Origin: Apis mellifera
Taxonomy: Eukaryota; Arthropoda; Insecta; Hymenoptera; Apidae
NCBI RefSeq assembly: GCF_003254395.2
Contig: NC_037651.1
Span: forward strand, 8,190,001 to 8,254,000
Length of the DNA stretch: 64,000 nucleotides
Direction of reading: 5' to 3'
Numbering within the stretch: position 1 is the stretch's first letter; each line of letters starts with the position of its first letter. A program made the position numbers and the translations under genes. The notes under the pieces were generated by a model. That model was given only the letters and a program-made list of their open reading frames with translations. It ran no database searches and was not told the DNA's origin. This document shows, piece after piece, positions 38,531 to 52,700 of this stretch.

Positions 38531-40051
38531 ATGAACACTATGAAATCGTTTCGTGAAATAGTGGCAAATGCGAAGAATGTATTAATATTGACTGGTAGTG
38601 GAATTTCCGCGGAATCTGGTATTCCTACATTTAGAGGTGCTGGCGGTTTCTGGAGAAAATATCCAGCTGAAAATCTTGCAACTCCAACAGCATTTGCAGA
38701 AAATCCTTCTTTAGTTTGGGAATTTTATGAATATCGTAGACGAGTAGCATTAGAAGCTAAACCTAATAAGGTATTTTAATAACTACAATATATTTTTTTA
38801 AAGATATTATTTTGAATGGAATTTCTAGGCTCATGAAGCAATAGCAACTTTCCAAGATCGTTATTTAAAAGAAGGTAAAAATGTTACAATTATAACACAA
38901 AATATTGATGAACTTCATCAAAGAGCAGGAGCTAAAAATGTAGTGGAACTTCATGGTTCACTATTTAAGACTCGTTGTACATTTTGTCATGAAGTTGTTA
39001 AAAATACAAATATTCCAATATGCCCTGCATTAAAAGGGAAAGGGTAAGGTTTTATATCTTTATATAAATGATAAGTATTTGCATATGAATAATAATATCA
39101 ATAATATAATCAATAATATAAACATGAGTAGATCACCAGATCCAAATATTATGACTTCTGATATTCCAAAAAAAGATTTACCTCATTGTCAAAATTGTAA
39201 AAATATATTAAGACCTCATATTGTATGGTTTGGAGAAAATTTAGATGATTACATAATGCAACAAGCACGTAAGTATTTATTGTAATAATTATATGAATAA
39301 ATATCATATGAAAATGCAATAAAATGCATAAAATTTTAACAACATAATATATAATAATGAATAATAAATAATAAATAATAATAAAATAGCGATTAATCGA
39401 ATTGCAATTATCTCTAGTGACTTAATAAAATTTTCTCCAATGTTGATTATTCATCAGATTTCAATTTTTTCCATTAAGTTAATTGAAATTTTTCTGTATT
39501 ATAAATTAAGATTTAAATTAAATTTCTATTCAATAAAATAAAAATATATTTTAATCTCTCTATTAAAATATTAGATATTGCCGTTGAAAATTGTGACGTT
39601 TGCCTGGTTATCGGTACATCATCTATTGTTTACCCTGCAGCAATGTTTGCACCATATGTAGCACAGCATGGAATCCCTGTTGCTGAATTTAATTTGGAAA
39701 CAACTCCTGCTACATCATATTTCGAGTGAGTTGAAATTAAAAATATTGAAAGCATTTTATATAATAGTTATAAAATAGTTATAAAAAATTTTATATTAAA
39801 AAAAATAATAATATATTAAAATAAAATACTTATTAAAATATTAAAAGTTCTATATCAATATTTTAATTAAAATATTTTCTCTTATAATAAAAAATTATAA
39901 AATTTATTCACAATTATTAAATTCTTCAATTTTTTTTCTTTAGATTTCAGCATTTATCTGCAACAAAATAATATTATTATATGTATTATTTTAAAGGTAT
40001 CATTTTCAAGGTCCTTGCACTGTTACTGTACCAGAAGCTTTAGGATTATGA
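38531..40051 (+). CDS. SIRT5: NAD-dependent protein deacylase sirtuin-5
   Basis: Five exons (38531-38770, 38829-39043, 39129 or 39132-39268, 39575-39725, 39997-40051) give 265-266 residues. The NAD-binding start is ILTGSGISAESGIPTFRGAGG. FYEYRRR carries the Tyr and Arg that recognise acidic acyl groups in SIRT5. TQNIDELHQRAG, the catalytic His in VELHGSLF, zinc cysteine pairs CTFC and CQNC, LRPHIVWFGE, GTSSIVYPAAMFAP and AEFNLETTPAT follow. It should remove succinyl, malonyl and glutaryl groups from lysines. The predicted protein lacks the ~30-residue presequence of human SIRT5, so either the start is incomplete or targeting differs. Exon 3 has two usable acceptors three bases apart. Its stop codon overlaps the FAN1 stop on the other strand. 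Confidence 0.95.
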
Positions 40052-43000
40052 TTTCTGAATATAAACAAAACATTTTGAGCATGTAGAATATTTACCTTGT
40101 ACTAAACATACTTCAATATTGAGTCCAAGTTGATGTAAGTACTCTAACCATAATTTTTGCTTTGTTGAAAGAATATCACGAGGACCTTTTACTTCTATAA
40201 TTTTATGCTTTAAAAAAAATATATTTTTTTAATTAAGAAAATATGAAATTTTAATTTATGAAAAATTATATAATATAAAATATAAGAAATATATTTTTTA
40301 ATAGATTTAATAATATTATTTTTTAAATAAATATATATACTTCTTTGGTATCATAATTCCAAACAATTAAATCTGGAAATCCAGCTCTCCAAAGTTTAAA
40401 ATTTTCAATAAGTCGTTTACAAATTCCTATTACACCTTGTACTCCCAAACAGTGTACTATTTCCTATAAATAAAAATGTTATATATTATTACATTTTTTG
40501 ATGAATCAGATAATAAATAATATCAATAAAATTACCTCCAATTGTAAATTATTATCCAAATTTGTTATCATTGCCGATTGATATTGTTTAAATATTACAA
40601 ATTTTTCTTTCATTTTAGAACTTAATAATTCAGAACTTAAATCACTAATTATTTTAAGTTTCATATCTATTTTTTCTTTTCTATTTTTATAAAACTGATC
40701 TGTATATAAATCTCCCGGAGCTTCTTGATATGGTGTTACAAATGCTCCAGGAATATGTATACCATATAATTCTTCCCAAAATAAAGTACAAAATAGTATA
40801 TTTGGTAGTGCACCTTCACAGTGTAATCCATTGGGAAATCCTTGTTTCTGATAATGATGGAATGCAACAGTTTCTACTGAGCCATAAGTTTGATTCTCAA
40901 TACTATTTTCTATACACCAAATACTTTTATTTCCTGCAGTATTTCTAAAATAATTTAATTCCACATTATATTTTAAAATAAACAAAAATTATAATACATA
41001 TAAAATTAAATTTACCTTGGCATTACTGTGGCATTTATAATGATAGATATTGGTTCATATTTTGATACATGAGGAATATAATCATTTAAAATTTCATTAA
41101 TAGTAGTTTTTGTAATTGATTTAATTACTTTCTTCTTGACTATTTTATTTGCTCTGTCTATAAGATTTACTTTATCTACTTGTGTCAAGTTTTCTGTATT
41201 TAAAGCTTGGATTATAATGGATGCAGATTTTTCTATATTTTTATGATGATGCATTTCAATGAGAGCTAATTCCTCATACCATATTCCTTTATATGAAAGC
41301 ATATGACAGTTTTGTTTTAATAGAAACGATAAAATTTCTATTACTCGCTTTTTATCTTGATTCTTTTTGAATGCTTCTATACATTTAGAAAGTATTTTTA
41401 ACCATATATATCCTGGCATATAACGTCTTACATGTATAGGAAGTATAGAATTTTTTAATCTGTAAAAATTAAAATTGAAATTATCAAACATTTTTTTTTA
41501 TTAAAATTTATATTACTTTAATGACTCAATTTCCAATAAATTTGGTAATTTATCCATAGCTAAATTTCCATATTCTTGTACTTTTTTCCAATCTTTTTTT
41601 TCAATATATTGTAATGTTGTAGATAATATAGATTTAGCTTCCACATAACTACAATATAAATAAATAAAATTATTAAAAACAATTAAAATTTGTCAATTTT
41701 CATATTTATTGTTGATTAAAAAAAAATTTACCTTGTCAAATGTAATTTACAAGAAAATACTGGAAAATAATATCCAGTATTATTCGGAAATATTATCTTT
41801 CCTAAATAAACATCACATAAAAAGTAAAATATATCTGATGTACTATGATATTTTGCATTTTGATTTGGTATTAATAATGTTATAATTCTATCAATAATAT
41901 TCCATGTTTTAGTAGTAATGCATACACAATAATCTAATATATCAAGTATTGAAGCATATAAAAAATTACTTGGGGATTTTATTCCAGGAAATAAAGGTTT
42001 ATTGCTTGATAATTTTAATAATTTTTGTATATTATTTTTTTTGTTTCCTTTAGGATTAATTTTCATGTTCTTACAAAGTTGTTGAATTTCACTTACTTGT
42101 AATAATTCAAGTATTGTAGATAAGTTTTCTTTTTGAATATCAAAAGTACAAATAGATCGTGAAACAAGAATTTGAAAAATATCTTTTAAATCTGTATCTA
42201 TTTCTGGATAACTTATATTACTTTTTCTAAACCATTTTCTTTTTCTTTTTATCATCCTAGCCAATAACATTTGAGCATTTTTAGGAAGGGTAATTATAGA
42301 ATATATAAAATTAAGATCATTTTCATCAAAATAACCACAATTAATAGGAAGAGAAAGTACACTAAAAATAGTAGTGAATAAGATTTTAGAATTCAAATCA
42401 TTGCTTAAATTTATATTGTTTAATTCATATTTTATTAAATTTTCAGTATTTATATCATTATATTGATAATTAAATGTATTTTTAGAATATATTTTTTCTA
42501 AATCAAAATTATGTAATGAAATACCACCTTGTTTTACTAAATTCATATTTTTAATAGTCTGAATAATAATAGAATTATTAATGTTTTCATCAAACAAGTT
42601 TTTCTTTTCAATAATTTTTGGAGATTTATTTCCAAATGATATTCTAGGTGTGTAGCTTAATTTTTTATGTATAGGACTATTAGTATTTTGTAATGAAAAA
42701 TTATTTTTATTTGGAGTCTTTTGTTTTATATTTGCAGAATTTGATTCTTTAGTTGGAGTTTTCTTTAAGTGAGAATTATTATTGCTATTAAATACTGTTT
42801 TCATATAATCGTTATTTAATTTATTTTCTAATGTTTCTTGTAATTGCATATTAATATTTGACGTTTCTTCCAAGTGATCATTTTCATATAATGATATATT
42901 ATTTTTTATTATTTCGTCATCATATTGAATCATTTTTATATCATTTAAAAAGCTATTATGCATTTCATTAGACTTTTCATATATAATAGTACAATCTGAT

Positions 43001-43268
43001 ATGTCATCAGATTCTATATGTTGTGACAATGAAACATTTTGTTTTTTATTTATATCTTTTTTTTTCTATAAAAATAAAAAAAATTTAATTTCCAGTCTTA
43101 TGTAAATATATTTAAAAATTGATATAAAAATTTTTAAAAAATATGAAAATGTCAACTAACACTTTTTAAATACGGCACAGTTTTTAACCTAGAATGCTTT
43201 TTAATTACATGCGAATGTTTATTGCCGTTTATTTTATAAAATTGATCAATGCGTGTTTGATGTGACAT
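40046..43268 (-). CDS. FAN1: Fanconi-associated nuclease 1
   Basis: Seven exons (43268-43161, 43065-41732, 41648-41517, 41459-41016, 40944-40536, 40463-40341, 40207-40046) give 903 residues in phase. The order is: a PIP box at residues 4-11 (QTRIDQFY), a long low-complexity Asn/Lys-rich region, a SAP-like segment (LLQVSEIQQLCKNMKINPKG), TPR-like helices (IWYEELALIEMHHH), and a C-terminal VRR_NUC nuclease with QGFPNGLHCEGALPNILF, AGFPDLIVW and the metal-binding EVKGPRDILSTKQKLWL. FAN1 is a 5' flap and crosslink-repair nuclease. I see no UBZ zinc finger near the N terminus, where vertebrate FAN1 has one. After IEVCLV the frame runs ~16 residues further to a stop lying inside the SIRT5 end; a splice there (CAAG|GTAAAT) is possible. 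Confidence 0.95.
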
Positions 43269-46200
43269 TATTTTATATTTATATCTCGGTAAATAATTCA
43301 ATCATCATTTATTAATCCTTAAAACTTAAAGATTTTTCTTACACATACACGTAAAAATATAAATTGAAAATTATTGTTACATCTAATAATATTTTCTCTC
43401 TACAAATGTGTTTTCATGAATGTATAGTGAATAAAAAAAAATCACTAAATAAAATTTATATTTATCAAGTTGAAAGTAAGATTTTCTTTTATTTATATGT
43501 TTTGTTCTATATTTTGAGACAAAAATAAGAAAGAGAGAAAAAATCAAGGGATAAAGATTTGTTCAACTCTAAACAATTTTGTTTTTATGCAGTGATAAAT
43601 ATGAAGTATAAATATATACTGATATATAGTTATATAGGTTTTTTCTTAGTGAAAATTAATAATAAGAATTTTCATATTATATCTCTAACGAGTACACGAT
43701 ATCAATCTTTATTGTAGAAATTAAGAATTAAAAAATGAGAAAAATTTGCTTAAAACTCTAAAAAAATTTGCATTTACATATGATTTCTTCTGCAGTATAA
43801 TTTTTTAATAGTTACTATATAAATATTTTATTAAATTAGATAAAATATCCTTGTAAATAGTCTTGCAAGAGTACACTAAGGAAATTGAACTGTTCAGAAG
43901 TACTACATGTATAGTTAGCGATTATTTTTTATTTGCATTTGAAAATATTACTTTATATATATATAGAAAAATAATATGAAACATATTGCATTTATTATTG
44001 ATTTATAAGATAGTATATATATATTGTAATATAATTGCAATAATATTTAAATAAAATATTGAAATATATAGAAATGCCAAATCATCATTTTTATTTAATT
44101 CATAAAGTTTATAATATTTTTTATTTGATTTTAATATTTTTTTAAAATTTAATATTTTTATATTAAATAAAATCAAGTAATTTAATATGAAATTACTCAT
44201 ATTACTTTAAAAACAGACATAAATGTGGTAAATATATCTATAGATATAAAATTCGAAGTGCTTTTAATAAAAAATTATTTCCAATCTAACTTTTTAATTT
44301 GTATTCTTTTTACATAAAATTTGATGTAATACAAATTATATTAGTAAATAAAATAATGCTCATTTTGCTAGAATTTTTGATTTACATTAAAAATTAAATA
44401 AAATTATATATTTATATAACCTTCAAAGCTAAGAAACAAAGCTATTTAAAAATTTTCAAAAACATAAGTGTTAAAATATGTATAAGAAATTTTCACATTT
44501 AAAATATAATAAAAAGTTTTGAAAAAGATCTATTTGCAAAATTCTATACAAAATATTTTTAAATTTTATACAGATCAATTTTTTTCATATTTATAAAAAA
44601 ATAAATTTATGCAAATTTATTTTAAAAACTATACACAAAGAAAATATAGTTTACCCGACTATTTTTTTGCTTTTTAAAATTAATCCAATTTTGCTAGGAG
44701 GGATATCCTAAAAAAATTTATTCTTACGCGATGTAATCAGAATTTATTTTGAAACATTTGCTTGTTTAAATTATTTGTCCAATTTATGTTCATCATGAAT
44801 ATTTTCTTGCTAACATTATATGTATATATGTGAAATGCAATTGTATCCTTTTTTTGCTTATACTTTTTAAGAAATAAACAATTTATGTACTTTGAGTAAA
44901 TGTAAATATTTTGTTGTATAGTACATAAAATATTCATTTTGGTATAAATAGATAAATTAAATAAAGAAAATTTTGTTGATTTGAATGATATAGAAGATAT
45001 ATGTCACATATGTTTTATCCTAACAAATTACTATTTTTTTTTTATACTCGAATAATGTATGATAATCAATTTGTTCATAATTTTGCCAATTTGTGAAATT
45101 ACACAATTAGAATACACTTAATAATCAAATTGCAATGTGTATATATATACATATATACATATATACACATACAATTGGTTACATTATTTAGTAGATTTAA
45201 GTGTTGATCACATTTATTATAGACATTAATGCTAAACAATAGTTGAGTTTAAATTTTTATAAGTAATTTATAGGAAACAACTCATCTACCTGATAACATC
45301 TCTACTTTTCTAAAAATGTGACAAAGCAAATAAATACATACAAGCGTATCTCATTATTTGATTCAAAATATTTTTTATTTTCCGCCGGTAAAATAATTTT
45401 AAGTTTATTATTATTATTGCATACTATGAAAAGCATACTATAAAATTACAAGCATGTTAGAATCAGAGAAAATCAAAGATAAATTTAGGAATGTAATTTT
45501 TATTTGTTAGATTTCGACGGTTTATAAGCAATAAATATAATTCACGCAATTTAATTTATATCTAGTGATATTTTATTTGGATCAAATTAAATTTGATACA
45601 TGCACTCAGCGAAAGGTGTTATCAGGGGACGAGAGAGTAGATGATGTATGTATGTATCGAAGAACAAATTAAAGGGTTGTCTAGATCAAACATTCTACAT
45701 ATATAGAATTTGATGTATCTTCCCCTTACGTTCTCCGACTGTATAATCTTGAGAAAAATTCTCTATACTCTCGTCAAACTTTCGTTCAAACTGGAGCTTT
45801 GGTTGGAGCGTTTTTTTCCAATTAAATCTTCTTGTCGCACAGCGACATAGAAGCCCTACTGTATTCACAGAATAAAATACACATATAATAGATACACCGC
45901 ATTTCGACACCTGTCGATATTATCGTAAAAGTTTTTTTAACACTCAGAATTTTTTTAAGAGCTTCACGTTGAACATTATATTTGTAAGCTCATTTCTTCT
46001 CTTAATAATTTGTTTTTTTTTTTCACACGAAACGATTATAGGTCTTGTTCGATCGCTCTAAATAGTTGCATTGATTCGGCTTAGTCCTACTTACATGGTA
46101 CAATATTGTTTTCCGCGAATGCAACAAATTAGGTAAACACGAAGTCTCACAATTCAATTCGACCGAATTTTTATTTTCCTCATCTCATTGACGAATATAA

Positions 46201-49200
46201 ATTAATTAAAAAAAATTTATTAAATAAGAAAACATTTAGTAAATATTGCCAAGTAATACTATAATTACTATATTATTATTCATTATTGTGAATTATTTAA
46301 AAACAATAAGATATCAGTCTCTTTGTCAATGGAACTTCGTGTTTGCCAAATCAGAAAATGTAAAGCGAACTCAGTCTTTGGTTGGAGCGATCAAACCTTG
46401 AAAATTTTCGACGTTTCATTTGTAAAATGGCTATTGGGTCAATATTTTTAACATTAATAAATTTTATATAAAAATCCATGTACCACTATATTTCGTTTAA
46501 AGCGTTCCAACTAAAATAAACAAATGGTTTTTACAAGTACATTCTTGGAAATTTTCTCCGCATAATTATCACTCATCTTTCTCAAAATCACACGGAAGAT
46601 TTTTTTTATTTTTTAATTGAATTTTGGAAAATGATTGGAAATGAATGTAAGAAAAAAAGAAAATAATGAAAAGAAATATGAAATATGACTTAATTTATGA
46701 ATATGATTAAAAAAAGTGAAAAAATATTTCATTTTTAATTGTGAATTTGAGAAAAACGAGAGAAATAATCAGATACCTATCAGAAAGTATATACAAATGT
46801 GGCAGAAATTAGATTTCACAAAATGTTATATAATATACAGGCGAGTGAAATTTTTCACAAAATAATAAGTCCTATCCAGGATAAAATTTCTTTATTACTC
46901 CTCCTCTAAAATCGTCTCGAATTCATAAATTTTCATACACATCGCTGTGCGCCTACCACAACAACATTAATTACAGTTATTTTTTAGTTAATTACCTAAA
47001 AGTAAGAGATACAATAAGCGTAATTATTTTTATATGTACAATATATCTTTTGTTTGTTTCTTATTATGATTTTATGAAGTCTCTCTAAAATTTGCAACAT
47101 TTGCACCATTATTTTTATTTTTCTCTTGATTTACGGCTTGCAAAAAAATTTTTTTATTGCATACTTGGAAAAAATTGTTATGTTTTAAATCTGGAAAATG
47201 AATGACTATCAGAAATACTCTGCCATGGCCGTTTGTAAAACTTAAATTATAAATCTTCAGTCCAAGAGGCTTAGATATTTATCTTGATCAGTGCCTATGA
47301 ATTTCAAATAAATAATAGACAATGAATAAAACTATTTTAAAATAATAGTAAAAATTATGCGACAGATACTCTTGAATTTCGTCAATTTCAAAACTCATAT
47401 ATTTAATGATCTATTTTATGTAACTATATGTACTTCTTTTTACATTTATCATTCCTATTAGCCACACAAGAATATGAAATATGTAACTGTATCAAGAAAG
47501 TATTTTTTTTAAATAAAACAATTATTTTTTCATATCATTAATTTTTAAATGAAAACATTTTAGAATCTCACAATCATCATATTTCTTATTAACTTATTTT
47601 CTGTTCAATTCTTATATTTTAATATAACACATACATTGATAGAATCGGAGAAAATAATGTAGAAAGATTAAGAGGAAAATAATAATGCGCATAAAGATAT
47701 ATGCAGATTAACTTCATTTTTGTTGGTTTTATCTAATGATAATTTAATTTTATCTGAAAAAATCAAAAGAATATAGTTATGTATAAATAAATGCCAAAAT
47801 ATTTAATTTTTAATTTTCGCATAATTATACCAGTAGATTTCAAGAACTATTTGACTACAGGAAAATATAGATATTTAAACAATTGAATATTTTTATAGCA
47901 ATTGCATTCATTCGTGAAATTACATATTTGATTTAAATAGAATTCTAATAATTGCATATATAAAGTTTAGAAAGATTTAATATTCTAATATTTACTTCAT
48001 ATTTTCAGAATTCTACTGGTATGAATAAATATATATATATAAGTTATACCCACTTTCACAAATATTGTTATTTAAATATTGCTGTAAAGTACTTAAAAAA
48101 TTAATGATATATTATTTTATTGCCAATTTTTGCACAAAATAGATAATTATTTTTAAGCCAATTAATACATATAATATATCATTATAAAAAAAAGATTGAT
48201 TTGATTGATTCTTTCATATTTTGTATGGCAATTGTATGAATTCATTAATCATTATTGTTATTTTCATAACTCGCAATTATTAAAGTGAAAAGTGAAAATT
48301 TTTAAGTATTTCTTGTAAATATTTTAAACCTTAACATAATATCACGAACTTGTCAGTTTGTAATATAGATTCTTGTAGTACAAGCTTCTCAAACGCAACA
48401 TTACAATTTGCTTTTATTATTTTACATTTAACTGTAATTCATTATATGTTATTAAAATAGAAATACATAGCTTTTATAAGCCATAAAATAATCAGAATCT
48501 TCTGTATTATACTAATTTAAAGATTATTACTGTTAATAATAGTTTCATTATTTCACAGCCTGAAATCTTCTAACATATTACTACTCTGTAAAGAAATAAA
48601 TTGAATATCTTCTTAAATATAAACTGAATTTATGTACAGTATTGAAATAAACATACGAATCCATAATATATCAAATTAATTTGAGACAAAATGTATTAAG
48701 AATATTTATAAAAGATGTACTATACATTTTTTTCATAAGAAAAGTCTATTCTATTTCTAGTATATATTTTTTTTTTAAATAAAATTTACAATCATAATAT
48801 ACACAGAAATATTATCTACCAAAAGTTTAGAGATTTCATATTGCAAAATAATATAATTTAAAATTAAGTTTTTACAATTAGTTATTAATTAATTTATTAA
48901 TAACTAATTTTCTTTCAGATTATTTCAAAAAATAAGAATACCAAATTGAACGCACAAAATTTTTGAAATCTCTAAAAGAAAAAATCTGAAACATAACTCT
49001 CTGTATAATATTTCTGCAATAAAAATAATTAATGCTGTGTCTGAGAAAGCTTGTAATTTAATTTTAGTTTATTACAGATGTTCCAACAGTATCATTTGCA
49101 TATGAGTAAAAAGATGACAAAGGAGTTTTGCCAAGTTTTTGATAAAAAATAAAGTTATGATTCTGTCAAATATAAAAGTTTCCTTGCATTGAACAAAACT

Positions 49201-49703
49201 ATTTTTTTATTTTAAAAAACAGAGAATATATATATTACATTATTTCAATATTCATCTATTAACATTTAAGAAAATATTTATATTACGAAATGAAGAAACA
49301 TAACAGTAGCCCGAAATTAATGTTAAATTTAATATACAGGAAAAAAAAAATAGAATGAACTGATTTTGTGAAGATTTAATGAAACACTGATTGTGTTGAA
49401 TAATAATTGTTGTTCAATTAGCAAGGAAACAAACGAGAAATGAATTAGAGTTTAACTCTTTTATGATCTCAAAATAACATAGTACTTGCAATAGAATCGA
49501 CATTTCCATTGTCATCGCCGTAACAGGCAACTGATCAGAGTATTTTTGCAATCGAATCAAGCCGTACCGTTTTTTGTATTAACGAGCACATAGTATATGT
49601 TCAGTCTCCAGAAGGTAGACAGACATAGATAAAGTTAGCGAAGGTAAAATTAGCGAAGCCCCCAGTGACGTATTGGCGGCAACAGGGGTGCCGATAGCAG
49701 GCA
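43269..49703. other. 6.4-kb gene-poor interval between FAN1 and Enhancer of Polycomb
   Basis: No convincing coding exon on either strand. The right part lies directly 3' of Enhancer of Polycomb and may be its 3' UTR. Two zones are less AT-rich: about 45590-46170 and about 49470-49703. A 14-base word, CTTTGGTTGGAGCG, occurs twice (45797-45810 and 46376-46389). A 71-codon minus-strand frame at 45695-45910 has no recognisable domain. Many A/T tracts and TGTANATA-like words are present, as in long UTRs. Confidence 0.45.
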
Positions 49704-52700
49704 TCATGTCACTTCCATCGCTAATGAATTTGTTTTATTTGCTCGTACAAGTTGCTGTTGCTGTGGTTTACCATCGCAAGTCGCACTTTCCACTCCATCC
49801 ACCTTCATATCCATATTTTCACTATAATCAAATATGGAATTTTTGATAATATTTTATATAAAGTACTTAAAAAAAATATATATATATATATATATTTTTA
49901 CATTACAAAATATTAGATATACAAATATTTACCTATTACTATTAAGCGTAATTTCCCCGGACGTTGGGATTTGTTGCGTAGACGCTTGACTTTGCGTCTG
50001 TTGTTGCTGCCTTGCAAGACTCGCCAATTTGCTCTGTGCGATCAAGCCAGGTAGCAGATTGGACGGCGGATGTTTTTGTGGCAGAACTATTGTTGACTGA
50101 TTATTCACGACATGAGTGCTATTTGAAAGATTATTAGAGTTATTTATATGAGACAATGGTCCATTTTGATGTCCATTGCCAAAGTTTGTAATTGTTCCAC
50201 TAGTTGTGGTACTTGCACTAAACACTCTAACTCCAGCACTACCACTGCCACTGCTGCCGCCATTCCTATTATTCGTTGGACTAGTCAAGGATTTAGACAG
50301 AATGGAAACAGGACTGCTGTTGTTTGGTAATTGTCTGTGTTGTTGCTGTTTAGACTGATTCGATTGTGTCTCGATAGCAGCATTTGCGCATTGCGTAGAT
50401 ACTGCATTTGATGTCGTCGGTTGATTGATTGTACACGAGAAAGACGACGGGACTATAGAACTTGTAGAAGTATTTACAACACTAAAACCACTACCACTGC
50501 ACTGAGGCCGACTCTGCTGTGTTGCAGGCTGTGCAAAAAGACTACTAGGTAGCGGAGTCACAACAAAATGTGAACTGCCCAGTTCGTCTGTCCGCGTATC
50601 GTTAGAGTTATTGTCCGATCCACTAATACACGCACTACTAGTGATACTCGCCACGGCAAGATCAAAATCCGATAGAGTATCCGGCGAAAAATAATCAGCA
50701 ATATTAAATTCTGATGTAAAAGGTGGTTCATCTCCTGCACGATCAGGTTCTACTTCCACACAAATAGATGTTGCTTCAGGCGGGAACGGATATGGAAGCG
50801 GTTTTGATTGAGTCAATATTGGCTCTATATCTGAGTCCGTATCACTACTCTCTTCACTTGGACTATGCACTGACACAGGTGGAGTCTTTGGTCGAAAGTG
50901 TAACCTATATTATAAATAAATTAATAAATTAATAGATTATTTTTTTTTATTCTGAAATGAAGTTTCTATATGTTATTGTTTAACATACCATTCTTTCTTG
51001 ACTGAAGTTGTTGACATGGCAGTTGTATCGGAATCCACTGGTTCCCGTTTTGGTTGGTGTATCGTGAAGTCTAAAGAAGACCACATATCATCCATATCAG
51101 TCGAACAACGGTCCAATATTACTCTGAAATTAGATATTAAATAATATTATCAAAAAATGTTATTTTTACATAAACATAAAATTTTTATAAATTTAAATAT
51201 ACCTGCCACCCCGACCAATTCGCCGTCGCGCAAAACCAATACATCTTGGTACGGGTTTACTGATGCTGGTCAATGCAAACCTATACTTCTTATCAGCCAT
51301 GCCCCCTTCGTTTTTATCACACCAAGGCCAATTTCCAAATCCACCTGATACAGGCTGCAAAGAGAAAAGCTCTATATCTACAATCCTGAAAAAAAGAACT
51401 TTAAGACTATTTCCACACTTTTAATATAATTCACGACAATTTTCATTGACATCCATTGATATATTAAATAATATCGCATAAAATTAGAAAAAAATCCTGT
51501 TTTAAATCCATATAACATTTGGTTTACATCTGTTTGTAAAAAATCATATATAAAAAAGAAAAACTTGGGAGAACTTAACAGAGAACAGCACTCACTGGTA
51601 GATAAGTGCTATTTCTATTTCGTCGGAAAGCGAATTGTCCCTCATCAGCGATGTCTTCATCATCGCGATCCGAGGGAACTGAGGGCTGAGAATGTGAATG
51701 TGATGGAAGCGGACCATCTTCGTCTGAGCTTATTAGCGGGTCCAGCCCGCCTCCAAGAACACTAGGCCGACTTCCTCGACCACCTCCACTACCTGTTCCA
51801 CTGCGTACACCATTATCTTCCAAACTTCCTCCTCTGCTATCAGTTTTATGTTTTCTTTTCTTATATTGTCTTTTTTCTTTTCTAGGTACTACTTCGTCCT
51901 GAAATAAGTAATATTAGATATATCAATAATACAAAAAATATATCATTATTATAATAATTATATAAAAATTATACAAGAAAAAAATATACGTTAAAAATAC
52001 TTACTTTACTACAAACTTTATTTGCCCAATTTTGATGAACACCAAATTGATTTGTAAACAGTGGAGCAAAAGCAGGTCTCGGTGTCTTCAATGCCGATAC
52101 TTCCGCCAATATTTGCCCATTAAAGTCTTGTGCTTGATATCTGTACAGTTTTTTTAATTATATAAAATTCAAAGTCTAGTTTTTCTAGAGGAAAATACAA
52201 AAGGTTTGGAAGATTATTTCCACACCTTTTCTCATATACTTCAATTGTAAGATGTAAATGTTCTCGCTTGGTTTTCTCTCTTCTTTTAACCATTTCAAAA
52301 AGGGTAACTGCTCTGCTAAGATCTCTACGGAGCTTCAGCATTTTTTCGTAACTAGTTTCATCGTTTTTGCGATTTTTACGTGTTTGCATTTTTTCCGTTT
52401 TACGTCTAAACGCTAAATAAGGATTATTGGCAGCTGAACCAAACCGATGTTCTGTTTTTACTGTTAATAGTAAAGGATGTTGCTGAAAACATGTGCTCAT
52501 ATTAATTAATTTATCATTAATTATTCATTAGAAATACAAATTAAAATTTATAATATATAAAAATTACTTACTGTTTTAAGACGTTTATTCAGCCAATAAT
52601 CAAATACAGCAATAATTAAATCATCATCTTCTTTCAGAAGTGCTTTAGCTTCATTAAGAGTAACTACAGTTTGTCCTGAACTTTTTTCCAAGCGATCCAT

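Noticed and set aside
50148..50740. Open frames overlapping the E(Pc) tail on both strands
   Set aside because: Shadows of the long Ser/Gln/Asn-rich exon 9 of Enhancer of Polycomb.
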